31,559 bases of DNA. Source: a virus. Shown here one piece after another: positions 13,905 to 22,575 of this stretch. Made by a program: the position numbers and the translations under genes. The stretch is taken from the IMG/VR virus record IMGVR_UViG_3300005663_000149, positions 1 to 31,559 of that record; one strand, given 5' to 3'. Numbering within the stretch: position 1 is the first letter of the stretch; each line of letters opens with the position of its first letter. The notes beneath the pieces were generated by a model, which had not been told where the DNA came from, did no database searches, and was given only the letters and a program-made list of their open reading frames with translations.

Positions 13905-15523
13905 GGCTTTTGGAATATCAGCGTCGCGATTAGACCTTGTGTGCCTGTGCCCGCCCCATCCACATCAAGCCGCCACGTTTGGTCAACAATCACATCGTCA
14001 AGCGACGTATCAACCACGGAGGGGGTAGCTGCGGTGTTGGAACTGTCCTCGTCTTGGTCAATGGTCAGGTTGGTCGAAAGCGCATCGGCCACCGTGCCGG
14101 AGCAGGGATTCCCGGTAGCAACAGGAGCACACCGCGCCACGTCCACGGTGATTGCGCCCGAAGAACTCACCGTAATAACCGCACCCACCACGTCAATCAG
14201 GTTCATCCCGATTAACTTGGAGCCAGTTGGAATGTGGAAGTAAAATGCTCCGTCGCCCGCCGTCACGGTGTTCGTAAAGTCGAACAAAACCATCTGGACT
14301 TCAACTTGTCCAAACTCTGAGCCTGCCAAGGCGTCGGGGGTCACTGCTAGGATGGTGCTCGTGCCAGTGTTTACTTCACTGGCGATTCCCATTTCCGGGC
14401 AGCCAACCGCTGTTGTACTCGCCGCGTCGCAATCAAGCGTGTCGGGAGAGGCGGCAGTCAAGGTCAGTCCCACCCCGCCAACACTGCTGCCTAGGAGGTC
14501 ATCCCCGTCAATACTGGCGGCAGCATACTGTCCGGCGGCGACCGCTCCCTGAAGGTCAGAGAGATCAATAACTCCTTCGGCGCTTGCCTCTGACCCAGGC
14601 GTGAAGTCCTCATCGCTCAACACACCCGCGAGTTCGGCGACTGTGGTAGCGGCGAAGAAGTCAAGCTTGTCAGATGAAAGAGCTACCGCAGAAGAAAGCC
14701 GGGCATCTTCAAGCGTGCCGGAAGAGAAGAAGCTGGTGGCCGAATCGCCCAGCGTAGCCGTGATTGCGCCTGTCCCAATCGCGGTCATGGCGCCGGCTTG
14801 AGTGATCTGTACTCCGTTGCTGGCACCAAATTGAGCTAAGAGAGCATTCACGTCGGTCGCTGTAACCAATAACAGTGCCCCGCCAGTAGGATTCCCGGTG
14901 GTCTGCTTGAGAACGAATCGGTCGGTGGAAAAGTTTGACTGGAAATCCCAAGTCATTATCTCCGCGTCGGCGTTGCTGACCAAACTCATTGCCCCCGTAG
15001 GAGCAGTCAGTTGATCCCATCTGCCCCCGCTGCCTGCCGATGCGCTTAATGTGAGAGTTGAACCATCGGAGGTACAAGTTACGTTCGTGGTGCAGTCGAT
15101 GGTGAAAGGATAGGTGAAAAATCCGTTGTTTACTGCCGAGCCACCGTCTTTCCATTCGATAAAGACTATTTGGCTGAATTGCGAACGCGCAGGAAGGGCA
15201 AAGATAAGACAACCGAGAATCAGTACCAACAACCCGATGATGATTCGTAATTCCCAGCGAGGGAACTTAGCCTGCACTTTGACTTCTTGCTTTAGTTGAG
15301 GAAGGACGAAATCCTTTCGATGCTCTCCGCTGCGCTTAGTCCACAAACAGGTAGAAATAGCTTTGAGCGTCAGAAACGAATGCTCTGCAAGTGGGAGAGT
15401 CTTTTTCCACTCGGCGTAGTTCTTCTTGAACACAGACTCTTCCACTTCAACCCACTTGCCAACATTCACCAAGCCGACGGAGCGAAGTTTCTCTTGTTCT
15501 TCTTTGGTCAACTTGATTTTCAT
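13901..15523 (-). CDS. Fibre-like protein with internal transmembrane/signal-anchor segment
   Basis: 540 aa. ATG at 15523 overlaps the previous stop (ATGA). Residues 1-90 are charged and cytosol-like. Residues 92-111 form one hydrophobic segment (LRIIIGLLVLILGCLIFAL) ending in PARSQ, a possible signal cleavage site. The remainder is fibre-like: repeated Ser/Thr/Gly/Ala beta segments, EDARLSSAVALSSDKLDFFAATTVAEL, and GIASEVNTGTSTILAVTPDALAGSE, the phage tail-fibre EVN-TG-AVTPDAL signature (about residues 380-405). A C-terminal knob follows (~405-540) ending TWRLDVDGAGTGTQGLIATLIFQ. A fibre with a membrane segment is unusual. It is probably a receptor-binding or surface protein. Confidence 0.65.
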   Translation of the reverse strand: MKIKLTKEEQEKLRSVGLVNVGKWVEVEESVFKKNYAEWKKTLPLAEHSFLTLKAISTCLWTKRSGEHRKDFVLPQLKQEVKVQAKFPRWELRIIIGLLVLILGCLIFALPARSQFSQIVFIEWKDGGSAVNNGFFTYPFTIDCTTNVTCTSDGSTLTLSASAGSGGRWDQLTAPTGAMSLVSNADAEIMTWDFQSNFSTDRFVLKQTTGNPTGGALLLVTATDVNALLAQFGASNGVQITQAGAMTAIGTGAITATLGDSATSFFSSGTLEDARLSSAVALSSDKLDFFAATTVAELAGVLSDEDFTPGSEASAEGVIDLSDLQGAVAAGQYAAASIDGDDLLGSSVGGVGLTLTAASPDTLDCDAASTTAVGCPEMGIASEVNTGTSTILAVTPDALAGSEFGQVEVQMVLFDFTNTVTAGDGAFYFHIPTGSKLIGMNLIDVVGAVITVSSSGAITVDVARCAPVATGNPCSGTVADALSTNLTIDQDEDSSNTAATPSVVDTSLDDVIVDQTWRLDVDGAGTGTQGLIATLIFQKP

Positions 15524-15840
15524 ATCTGATCACTCTCGATTTGTTGAACCGTGATCGAGCCTGACGAGGTGGCGATTCCCCCCACTACCTCACCGGGGAA
15601 ATAGGTATTCGCTTCTTGGCTTACGCCGCTGCTCGGTTTACTCTTGGTAAAAACCGCCGGTGTTCCTTTCACGACCTTGGCTGGGGTTGAACTCCCGGTG
15701 GGGTCGTATTGAAGCAAGTTGGCGGTGGGGGGAGTATCAGAGTCGTAATCCTCTTTCACGCTAACGCGACGGCAAGGACTATTCGCAACTACGTCAATCT
15801 TGTTGGTGTCCAGCGCGTAGGTTGTAATGCGATCAGCCAC
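15520..15840 (-). CDS. Small protein downstream of the portal
   Basis: 106 aa from GTG at 15840, chosen because AGGAGGG lies 5 nt upstream; a TTG 18 nt earlier lacks any site. The start overlaps the portal stop (GTGGCTGA). Sequence features: [34 protein letters not shown], then [29 protein letters not shown] (in pieces), ending [14 protein letters not shown]. This is a compact beta-rich domain without Cys pairs or enzyme motifs. Similar small proteins next to portals often decorate capsids, but I do not recognise the family. Confidence 0.65.
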   Translation of the reverse strand: MADRITTYALDTNKIDVVANSPCRRVSVKEDYDSDTPPTANLLQYDPTGSSTPAKVVKGTPAVFTKSKPSSGVSQEANTYFPGEVVGGIATSSGSITVQQIESDQI

Positions 15841-17905
15841 TTTTCCCTCCTGCGCCAACTGGTTTGTCCTCGTTCAGCAATTTCTGCCGTGCGGCAACGT
15901 CAGCGTTGACCGCCTTCAAGTTCTCCAGCGCGCCTTGCATTCCTGCGGCAACCTGAGCCAAAGCAACATCAGTCTCACCCTTTTGTAGGGCGATTCTTTC
16001 CTTTGACTCCAATTCCCACTTTTTCATGTCCTTGACTGCATCCTGCTTCACCCGCTCGTTCTTAATCATCCCGGCCTGTTGCTGCACCATCTTGTTTGCC
16101 TGTTCAAGCAACTGGCCTTGTTGCTGCAACTGCATTTGGGCCTGCTGCAATTTTGCCTGCGGGTTTTCGTCGTCGGCATCTTCTACACCTGGTGGCAGCA
16201 TTCTCTTCAACCGCGCAGCAATAGTTTTCGCTCCCGGCCAATCCATTGCGCCCGCGATCAAGTCTCCAATGAAAGCCGCAGCTTGCGGAAAGACTTTGAG
16301 GAAGTCCAGCATGGAAGCTACACCCTCTTGCCGCTTGGACTGGTAGGACGGGCCGACCGAGATTGAAATGTCGTAGGTGCCCACCTTCACATCGAATACT
16401 TTGTCTATCCCGGGTGAAACCATGCCTTGCGCTGCTGCTTGTTGTTCTTGTCCATTGTGAATTATTACGTGGTCGATGCTGGCATCGGGATTGACAATTC
16501 TCTGGATTCTTGCTCGGTCGTAAATCTTAGGAATCAAGTCCAAGATAATCCGGCCACCAAAACGAATTGACCGACTTAGGTTGTCGGAGTAATTCAGTGA
16601 GGTTATGTCGGCTGCTCTTTGTCGGGCTAGGATGGCTTTTCCTGATTGTTCTGGTCCGCGTGCGCCCAAAGAGGCGTTGTAAATCCCTATGGTTGCCTGC
16701 AAGTCGCCGGCCGCCATCCCAATCATCTGTGCCATTGCCTGAATCGGTGTCTCAGCTACTTGCCGCTGTGGTGGCGGAAGCGCCTTGCCACCTACCTCAA
16801 GAATCTTGTACTGCAAGACCGCAGTGTTTTTCCGGTTGGACTCGGCCCATTCCAGTTCGTGGTTCTCTATTTGTCCCTCGGCGGCAATGAAGGGAGCCTT
16901 TGGGGCTAGTGCGATTGCCTCGGTTGCAGCCGAGATCCAATAATTATATTGGCGTTGGGGATCTTTGGCCCCGCGCACCATGCCGGAAAGATGCCGCACT
17001 CCATCTACATCTATGTCGTCACCCAGCACCGGAATAATCGGAATCCACTTTCCGGGCCACTCTTTTTCTTCCAGTATGTCCACCGCACTAATCTTCGCCC
17101 AGCGCACCCGAGTGCGGGTTCTTTCCACCTGGGCTACTGCCTGTTCTTCTTCCGGCAGTTGCTCAACCCAGGATTCATCCTGCAACTGGTAGAGGGTGTA
17201 CTTCTCTTGCTCCAGGTAGAAATACTCAGCCACACGGATGATTTCTCTTGTGATCCAACCGGGAGCGCGGTTCCCAACCGAGGAAAAGTCAGTCAGAGAA
17301 GAGGCTGCGGCAGTAGGGTATTGCTGCTTGAAAACGTCCGATCCCATATCCTCAATGACGAAACACCAGCGGGCATCGGAATAATCTGGTTTCTTGTGGT
17401 TGGGATCGAAGTACACCGTAAAAGGATTTTTGATGCGGTCAAACTTGATCTCCTGGTAATTGGATTCTTCCTCGATGTAGTCGGTGATAATCCGGTAGTA
17501 TCCGAACCCGATCCGCACCATCATATCGAAAGCGTGGTCGATGGCGATGGAAGCCTCGCTGTTGATTTCAATGTGCCGGATAATTCCCTGAATGATCTCA
17601 GCCGTCTTGACGGTTGCGCCATTGCCAACCGGATTTACCTGAATGGCTGGACGCTCAGCTCTCTGCTCGTTGGTTATCTTGCGAATGAATTGCGGCATCC
17701 GGTTCATGGTCAAACAAGGTCGGCCATCAGCCTCCCGGTCGGCTTTCACCATGTTCGGCCATTGCTCACCCACCGAAAATTTCAGGTCGTCGAGCGATTC
17801 GTTTCTGACCCTGTTTTCAGTTTCCGAAGCAAGTTTGAATCTTCGCTGCGCTTGTTCCAGAAAACTCTCGGTGCGGTCGTGAGATTTCTGTTCGTCCTCA
17901 GTCAT
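15833..17905 (-). CDS. Portal protein, P22 gp1-like
   Basis: 690 aa from ATG 17905, which overlaps the GroES-like gene stop; an in-frame TTG 9 nt upstream has no support. P22 portal is 725 aa. Family strings: [107 protein letters not shown], and [24 protein letters not shown] (each a conserved motif). The C-terminal ~100 residues are a Gln-rich coiled coil ([21 protein letters not shown]), matching the P22 barrel helix region. It forms the dodecameric DNA entry/exit channel. Confidence 0.92.
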   Translation of the reverse strand: MTEDEQKSHDRTESFLEQAQRRFKLASETENRVRNESLDDLKFSVGEQWPNMVKADREADGRPCLTMNRMPQFIRKITNEQRAERPAIQVNPVGNGATVKTAEIIQGIIRHIEINSEASIAIDHAFDMMVRIGFGYYRIITDYIEEESNYQEIKFDRIKNPFTVYFDPNHKKPDYSDARWCFVIEDMGSDVFKQQYPTAAASSLTDFSSVGNRAPGWITREIIRVAEYFYLEQEKYTLYQLQDESWVEQLPEEEQAVAQVERTRTRVRWAKISAVDILEEKEWPGKWIPIIPVLGDDIDVDGVRHLSGMVRGAKDPQRQYNYWISAATEAIALAPKAPFIAAEGQIENHELEWAESNRKNTAVLQYKILEVGGKALPPPQRQVAETPIQAMAQMIGMAAGDLQATIGIYNASLGARGPEQSGKAILARQRAADITSLNYSDNLSRSIRFGGRIILDLIPKIYDRARIQRIVNPDASIDHVIIHNGQEQQAAAQGMVSPGIDKVFDVKVGTYDISISVGPSYQSKRQEGVASMLDFLKVFPQAAAFIGDLIAGAMDWPGAKTIAARLKRMLPPGVEDADDENPQAKLQQAQMQLQQQGQLLEQANKMVQQQAGMIKNERVKQDAVKDMKKWELESKERIALQKGETDVALAQVAAGMQGALENLKAVNADVAARQKLLNEDKPVGAGGKSG

Positions 17906-18161
17906 TGAACACAACCCGAATATCGGCCTCTTGGAAAATGACTACCTTGTTCTCCAAATCCATATCGACGTACTCCCCGATCAAAACTGTTTCCCCCACT
18001 TTTACCCCGTCAACCTTTGGCCCAACTGCAAGGACTTTGCATCTGTAGTTTTTCCGACTCCCGGCAGGAGTCCAAATCATCGAACCATCGGGTTCGGGAA
18101 GGCGCCGGCCTACCACGCGATTCCCCAGCGGCCTCAATCTGGTTTCGCGCAGCTCACACAC
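17898..18161 (-). CDS. GroES-like co-chaperonin
   Basis: 87 aa from GTG 18161 (a TTG eight codons on is an alternative). The GroES fold is readable: [15 protein letters not shown] (residues 10-24) is the first strand, GSMIWTP (26-32) sits in the mobile-loop region that in GroES carries the IVL chaperonin-binding tripeptide, CKVLAVGP (41-48) is the central strand, [12 protein letters not shown] (53-64) the next, and [14 protein letters not shown] (72-85) the last. Phage co-chaperonins such as T4 gp31 and RB49 CocO replace GroES for capsid folding, and this gene lies directly upstream of the portal and in the same operon as the coat gene. A role in folding the coat or portal with host GroEL is inferred. 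Confidence 0.78.
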   Translation of the reverse strand: MCELRETRLRPLGNRVVGRRLPEPDGSMIWTPAGSRKNYRCKVLAVGPKVDGVKVGETVLIGEYVDMDLENKVVIFQEADIRVVFND

Positions 18162-18322
18162 AACGGATTCCCGTATTCGTCATAGTAACTTGCTAGCTTT
18201 CCGCACCTTGGTGGGTTCTCTTCTAGTGTTGAGAAAACGGCAACGCACGCATACAGCCCTTCTTCTCCCGGCGGAAGCAGCTTCACCGGCGGCGGTAACT
18301 CCCTCTGGTGCTTGTTGAGCAT
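18134..18322 (-). CDS. Small Cys-rich (zinc-ribbon-like) protein
   Basis: 62 aa from ATG 18322, chosen because AAGGAGG is just upstream; a longer frame has no ribosome site. Cysteines: ACVAVF, PRCGK, LCVSCAK (about C26, C40, C55, C58), a pattern compatible with one zinc. The stop overlaps the GroES-like gene start by 28 nt. Family not recognised. Confidence 0.6.
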   Translation of the reverse strand: MLNKHQRELPPPVKLLPPGEEGLYACVAVFSTLEENPPRCGKLASYYDEYGNPLCVSCAKPD

Positions 18323-18345
18323 CGCCCTCCTTTTACATGGCGCTT

Positions 18346-18759
18346 CTAGTTCAGTGCCTTCTTGTCGTCTCCGACGATGTTCTCCCGGCGGGAGCGATGT
18401 TTCTCCATCCACTCCGGGTCACTGATTCCGTGGTGGGAGTTCATATCTAGCGCCATCACCATCTCCATTCGGCCGTGCTCGTCCAGCAACTCCCAGACTT
18501 CTTTCAAAACCTTCTCAGGATGCGCGGAAATGTACTTCCGTTCTGCTCGACTGTGTTCTCCCTCACGACTGCCCGGGCCGGCAGACTGAAACCGTCCCAG
18601 GCGGGCAACCAGTAGGGCGGCAATCCTCTTGGCCGGGAGAATCTTAAGTGTTTCTGTGATCGACTGCCCTAAAGAATTGAACCAGGAGAAGGTTACATTC
18701 CCATCCTGGTAGATTGCCTCACCGGAATTATGGATGTGCGGAAACTTCGACTTCATCAT
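18346..18759 (-). CDS. Hypothetical phage protein
   Basis: 137 aa. ATG at 18759 overlaps the preceding stop (ATGA). N-terminal beta part (GEAIYQDGNVTFSWFN), then helix (SITETLKILPAKRIAALLVARLGRF), a charged link and a helical C-terminus (KVLKEVWELLDEHGRMEMVMAL, DPEWMEKHRSRRENIV). No Cys or enzyme motif. Not recognised. Its place between terminase and portal is a variable spot in P22-like genomes. Confidence 0.65.
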   Translation of the reverse strand: MMKSKFPHIHNSGEAIYQDGNVTFSWFNSLGQSITETLKILPAKRIAALLVARLGRFQSAGPGSREGEHSRAERKYISAHPEKVLKEVWELLDEHGRMEMVMALDMNSHHGISDPEWMEKHRSRRENIVGDDKKALN

Positions 18760-18983
18760 GTGGCAGTTACCTGTGGGTTGCCGCCTTCTTTCAGGATTAA
18801 TTCCTGTCGCGGGAGTTCAAACTTGAACCCAGCCTGTGGGCAAAAAGGGGTAGGTGGAATCACGTCAAGGCGTTGGCCTTCGCACCACAGCGCGTTGTTT
18901 TTCCTGTCAATCGTCATTTCATAACCGCACTCTGGACAGAGGAAACCGTGAAGAATCTCAGCTTTCCGCTTGATTTCGACCAT
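18756..18983 (-). CDS. Small zinc-ribbon protein
   Basis: 75 aa from ATG 18983; a TTG 9 nt earlier is less likely. FLCPECGYEMTIDRKNNALWCEG (C16, C19, C34) plus FCPQ (C48) gives four cysteines arranged like a rubredoxin-type zinc knuckle. The stop overlaps the next gene's ATG (ATGA). Possible DNA- or protein-binding miniprotein. Confidence 0.65.
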   Translation of the reverse strand: MVEIKRKAEILHGFLCPECGYEMTIDRKNNALWCEGQRLDVIPPTPFCPQAGFKFELPRQELILKEGGNPQVTAT

Positions 18984-18988
18984 TTCTC

Positions 18989-19342
18989 TCAATACCTTGG
19001 TGAGTTATGACGCCCCAGGAGTGACCGCAAGGGTACTCCCGGTTGCCGCCGTGCCGGCGCCCGCGTAGGAACAGGGCGACCCCTGCGCTTCTTAGGCAGA
19101 ACCATACCGCCGCGCGCTCCCAGGCCTCTTTGTCCGAGCCCAAGACCTATAGGACGACCTCCTGCAGTCGGCAAACTCCTTTTTTTCCGTAACAAGGAGC
19201 TGGCTGCGGCTCTCTGTCCAAGGGCACTACGGGTTGGCGTTCGAGAACCAGGTATTACCTGACGAGCTGGCAGGCTTGGCCTACTTGATCCAACACGGCC
19301 CCCTCTTTGTAAACCACCACCAAATCTTCCTACAAATGGCAT
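18989..19342 (-). CDS. Arg/Gly/Pro-rich basic protein
   Basis: 117 aa. A strong AAAAGGAGG site 5-6 nt before ATG 19342 supports that it is expressed. Composition is extreme: Arg, Gly, Pro and Leu dominate (VGRFGGGLQRGGRVG, LPKKRRGRPVPTRAPARRQPGV), with almost no acidic residues and no Cys. It looks intrinsically disordered and nucleic-acid-binding, like protamine or RGG/AT-hook tails (RGRP at about 88-91). No family is recognised. It could be packaged with or bind phage DNA. Confidence 0.6.
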   Translation of the reverse strand: MPFVGRFGGGLQRGGRVGSSRPSLPARQVIPGSRTPTRSALGQRAAASSLLRKKRSLPTAGGRPIGLGLGQRGLGARGGMVLPKKRRGRPVPTRAPARRQPGVPLRSLLGRHNSPRY

Positions 19343-19377
19343 CTCTTCCTCCTTTTAGTAGCTGTGCGAACTCCGTT

Positions 19378-19623
19378 TCATGTCTTGAACCCCATGCGTC
19401 TCATGCCAGCCAAAATCAGCCGTGACCCAAGCCAGGCACGATCCTCGCAGGGCGACCAGTATGTGGTGACATTCTTTGAACGATCTTCCAGGCACACAAT
19501 GACGGTGTGAATCTCTGGATCGTCCTTGGCGATGGCAAGGCACTCCTTCAACTGCTTGACAACTTCTCGATGGTTGCCCTGGTGGCGAGTCTCAAGTACG
19601 CGGATTTTGCTGGTGTCGGCCAT
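19378..19623 (-). CDS. Hypothetical phage protein
   Basis: 81 aa, ATG at 19623 overlapping the previous stop (TAATG). One alpha/beta domain: EVVKQLKECLAIAKDDPEIHTVIVCLED, then TTYWSPCEDRAWLGSRLILAGMRRMGF. The shape resembles small phage proteins of about 80 aa with a conserved W-x(n)-LG-A/L motif that I have seen beside DNA-packaging genes. Function unknown. Confidence 0.65.
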   Translation of the reverse strand: MADTSKIRVLETRHQGNHREVVKQLKECLAIAKDDPEIHTVIVCLEDRSKNVTTYWSPCEDRAWLGSRLILAGMRRMGFKT

Positions 19624-20285
19624 TACTGGTAACTTTCCTGTAGGATTTCAAAGCCTGTCTGGATTCGACTACCGAAGGGAATTTCGTCTGTGAGAACTAC
19701 AGGCTCATCCGCAACCTCTGGCAAGTCTGGGATCTCTGGAATCCTGACTTGGACGTGCGGTTCCCAAGGCTCAGAGAAGTAAATCTCCCAAATCGCATTT
19801 AACTCGGATGAATTACCAACTCTTTCGGGTAAGCCAATCTGTGCGTGAAAAATCTGACACAGGACTTTGTCTAATGTCCAGCTTTTAGGTGTTTGCCGTC
19901 TCCAAAGAGTTGGTAATTCCAATCCAAACTCTTTTGTGAACCATTGCTTCCACAACCCCAGCTTCGTGAGGTTTCTCTTTGGCGCTGTAATCCAACTTTT
20001 TTCCTTCTGCATCACTACGGGAACAGTGACACTCGGGATCGCTCTAGGCTTAGATTTCCTAGCTAATCGGGAGGAAGTTTCTACTACGTCGGGTTCCAGT
20101 CGGGTTTCTATGATTGGTGGCGTTGCGGCATCGGTCTGGGCTATCTGCTGCGCCTCTGTGATGATTTCATGGTATTTAGCCTCTAGTTCTGCGTAGAAGT
20201 CTTTTATGTCAAGTTGCTCCTCTTCTCGCGTGCGTATGAGTTTCCACCCGCCGGGGATGCGAACCACTTTTCCTCTAGCCATCAT
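19623..20285 (-). CDS. Hypothetical protein downstream of the large terminase
   Basis: 220 aa. ATG at 20285 overlaps the terminase stop (TAATG); a second ATG follows directly. The N-terminus (GKVVRIPGGWKLIRTREEEQLDIKDFYAELEAKYHE) ends in a charged helix; the centre is basic; residues ~115-170 have Trp-rich WKQWFTKEFGLELPTLW and KSWTLDKVLCQIFHAQIGLP; the C-terminus is acidic, Pro/Val-rich (IPEIPDLPEVADEPVV). No known domain recognised. Confidence 0.65.
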   Translation of the reverse strand: MMARGKVVRIPGGWKLIRTREEEQLDIKDFYAELEAKYHEIITEAQQIAQTDAATPPIIETRLEPDVVETSSRLARKSKPRAIPSVTVPVVMQKEKSWITAPKRNLTKLGLWKQWFTKEFGLELPTLWRRQTPKSWTLDKVLCQIFHAQIGLPERVGNSSELNAIWEIYFSEPWEPHVQVRIPEIPDLPEVADEPVVLTDEIPFGSRIQTGFEILQESYQ

Positions 20286-21766
20286 TAGGTCATCCAGTTC
20301 TGAGCACTCTGGTCAGGATGGACGAACACTCGCTTGGGCTTTGGGCCTGGGGGCGCCACCTTGGGCGCAAACGTCATGGCAGCCATATCGCCACAATCAG
20401 GCGAACTCAACCCGCGCTTCTTCATATCCGCCTTCTTCTCGAGCAAAATTTGATTCTTTCGGCTGTAGGTGTACTCCGGGCCGGTCAAATCAGCCGCCAG
20501 CTCGGGATCGTCGGGAATGTCCGCCCCTCCCATCAGCCAGTCCCGCATCAACCCCCAAACCTCTGCCCGCCGGTTGAAATACTTTGTCGCGTTATTCGCC
20601 TTCTGTGCCCCCTTGAACTCGAACAACCGACGCCCAAAACCTCGAAATCTTATCTGGTCAACCACCCCGGCCCCTAACCCATCCCCATCCACTACCGTCG
20701 CGTCCGGGCTTAACTCCTCCATAAAAGCTATCACCCGCATCGCCACCTCAACCGTATCCAACCCTCGCAATTTTTTCAGAATTACCAGCTTCCGTCCCTG
20801 TCTCCACCCAATTACCGTCTGATCGTCCCCAAACCGCGCCACATCCACTGCCAAAATTTTAGCCAGATGCTCATACCCCCTCGCCTCCTCCTTCCTCGCC
20901 CGCTCTACCGCGTCCGACGGTATGTACTGCGTGCTCCCTACCCGCGGAAACTCCCCCTTTACCCAAATCCTTACGTGATCTGAATCTTCACCGTAATCCA
21001 ATACTTGCTGGTTAAGCTCCTTCTTGTTAGTTCCTTCAACCCGGCGACTGTCAATTTGATCGGTTTGCCATCTGTGTTTGTACTTGCCGAAGCACTCACG
21101 GAAGCGGCCGGCGGTGCGGGTGGGGTTGCCGAAGGCCAACCAGATGATTTCGGTGTCCTCGTCGGTCAGTGCGCCTTCGGTTACTTCCCAGATAGGGTCA
21201 GCGATGGCGCTGGCTTCGTCGAAGATGACTAGGATGCGCTTTCGCTTGTTGTGAAGGCCGGCGAAGGCTTCGGGGTTCTTCTCGTTCCAGGTGATGCGGT
21301 CGCAGCGCCAGAGCCGCTTGTGCTCTGGGACGTTGAAGGTGATTGACTCCGCTTCGACACTGAACCAATGGGAGTTAATCGCCAGCCTGAACCACTTGCA
21401 GACCTCCGGCCAAGTCTTTGTCTTGAGTTGCGGGTCGGTGTTGGCTGTGAGAACTACTTTGCAACCCTCTGCGGTACTCATGGCCCACTCGATCAGCATT
21501 CCGACCAGAGCACTCTTACCGATGCCCTTACCGCTTGCTACGGCAATCAGGCAGGGTTGGTGGCGAGTCTGAGGGTCTTTCAGGTGAGAGCCTATCTTGT
21601 TGAGGATGCCTTCCTGCCAGTCCCGGGCGCCGGCCTCTCCTTCCAGCTCACCAGTGCCCCAGGGGAAGAACGCCTTGACGTACCCGGCCGGGTCGTGCTG
21701 ATAGCCAGCTGCGTCTAGGATCAACTCCCGCTCTGCTTCGGCCTGAGTCAAGGTGGCTTGCGTCAT
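20285..21766 (-). CDS. Terminase large subunit (packaging ATPase and nuclease)
   Basis: 493 aa. ATG at 21766 follows AGGAG by 4 nt and abuts the preceding stop. Walker A is SGKGIGKS (78-85), Walker B ILVIFDEAS (178-186, catalytic E184), and the coupling motif is probably LAFGNPTRTAGRF (210-222). The RNase H-like nuclease domain starts at LAVDVARFGDD (D308, D314/D315) with VVDGDGLGAGVVD (D360, D362) and an acidic C-terminal SSPDCGDMAAM. All expected catalytic acids are present. Together with the portal it pumps DNA into the prohead; the small subunit lies just upstream. Confidence 0.95.
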   Translation of the reverse strand: MTQATLTQAEAERELILDAAGYQHDPAGYVKAFFPWGTGELEGEAGARDWQEGILNKIGSHLKDPQTRHQPCLIAVASGKGIGKSALVGMLIEWAMSTAEGCKVVLTANTDPQLKTKTWPEVCKWFRLAINSHWFSVEAESITFNVPEHKRLWRCDRITWNEKNPEAFAGLHNKRKRILVIFDEASAIADPIWEVTEGALTDEDTEIIWLAFGNPTRTAGRFRECFGKYKHRWQTDQIDSRRVEGTNKKELNQQVLDYGEDSDHVRIWVKGEFPRVGSTQYIPSDAVERARKEEARGYEHLAKILAVDVARFGDDQTVIGWRQGRKLVILKKLRGLDTVEVAMRVIAFMEELSPDATVVDGDGLGAGVVDQIRFRGFGRRLFEFKGAQKANNATKYFNRRAEVWGLMRDWLMGGADIPDDPELAADLTGPEYTYSRKNQILLEKKADMKKRGLSSPDCGDMAAMTFAPKVAPPGPKPKRVFVHPDQSAQNWMT

Positions 21767-21955
21767 TTAACTCCTAACTACGCCGTCACCGAAGGGTGTG
21801 AAGTCCGAAGCCTTCTCTGCCTGTTCTCGCGTGGCTACTTCGCAGGGATCGCTATCAACTCGTAGGTCGTCCGCTGGCATATCACAGAAGATGCAGGTGT
21901 CCGTCCAAGCACCAAACACATGGTTTTTTAGTACCTTGCTTTCAGGGTGTGTCAT
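21767..21955 (-). CDS. Small Cys-containing protein between terminase subunits
   Basis: 62 aa. ATG at 21955 overlaps the small-terminase stop (ATGA) and its own TAA directly abuts the large-terminase ATG. Contains CIFCDMPADDLRVDSDPC: a CxxC pair plus a third Cys, possibly half a zinc site. Genes this small within terminase operons are common; function unknown. Confidence 0.6.
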   Translation of the reverse strand: MTHPESKVLKNHVFGAWTDTCIFCDMPADDLRVDSDPCEVATREQAEKASDFTPFGDGVVRS

Positions 21956-22575
21956 TTCTTTCCCTGCGCTCGTGCTCGTGCTGCAGCGAGAACTGCCGGC
22001 AGGTCGCCCAGGCCAGTTACTTCCACCTTGTCCACGAACAGCTTGAGGTACTTGCCTAGCAGTTCCAGAGAGCGCGCCTTGTCCGCCAGCTTGAACCTTG
22101 TCCGCATAACCTGTTTGCGCTCTCCGTCGCCAGTCCCACCAGTAGCATCCACGGTGTATTCCTGAATTGCCGCGGCTTGCTCCCGCGTCAGCTTCGAGAA
22201 GTCCAAGCGGAACTCGCCGTCCTCATCCACCCGCATGTAGTCCAGCATGTTGGAGAAGCCCATCTTGGCAAGCTCTCCCAGCACTTTGTCGGCGCTGATT
22301 TCGAGCTTATCGGCGTGCTTTTGCATGAGCTTAGCGAGCTGAGCCTTAATGTGGACCTTCTGCAATAGCTTCGAGGCAATGGTATGAGCACTTCTAGCTG
22401 CATAACCTGCTGCAGTAGCGGCTCTTGTGCCGTTTAGGTCAATGATGTACTCCTTACAGAAGGTTCTTTCCTTCAGCTTGCGCTTTGGGGTGTTTCCTTT
22501 GCGCGAAACATGGCGGGGTTTAGGTACTGGTGGCTTGCTGATCTTGTCGGTCAGGTGGGTCTTTTCAGGTGTCAT
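21952..22575 (-). CDS. Terminase small subunit
   Basis: 207 aa from ATG 22575 (MTPEKTHLT...). A frame could extend 30 codons upstream to a TTG, but no ribosome site supports it and the extension overlaps hairpins; neither start has a clear Shine-Dalgarno. The Terminase_2 DNA-binding region is residues ~31-82: KRKLKERTFCKEYIIDLNGTRAATAAGY, then TIASKLLQKVHIKAQLAKLM. The C-terminal helix region (DKARSLELLGKYLKLFVDKVE) is also typical. It recognises the packaging site and recruits the large subunit. Confidence 0.85.
   Translation of the reverse strand: MTPEKTHLTDKISKPPVPKPRHVSRKGNTPKRKLKERTFCKEYIIDLNGTRAATAAGYAARSAHTIASKLLQKVHIKAQLAKLMQKHADKLEISADKVLGELAKMGFSNMLDYMRVDEDGEFRLDFSKLTREQAAAIQEYTVDATGGTGDGERKQVMRTRFKLADKARSLELLGKYLKLFVDKVEVTGLGDLPAVLAAARARAQGKK

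Noticed and set aside
16949-17908. Plus-strand open frame of ~319 codons opposite the portal gene
   Set aside because: Antisense shadow of a certain portal gene; no ribosome site or conserved motifs.
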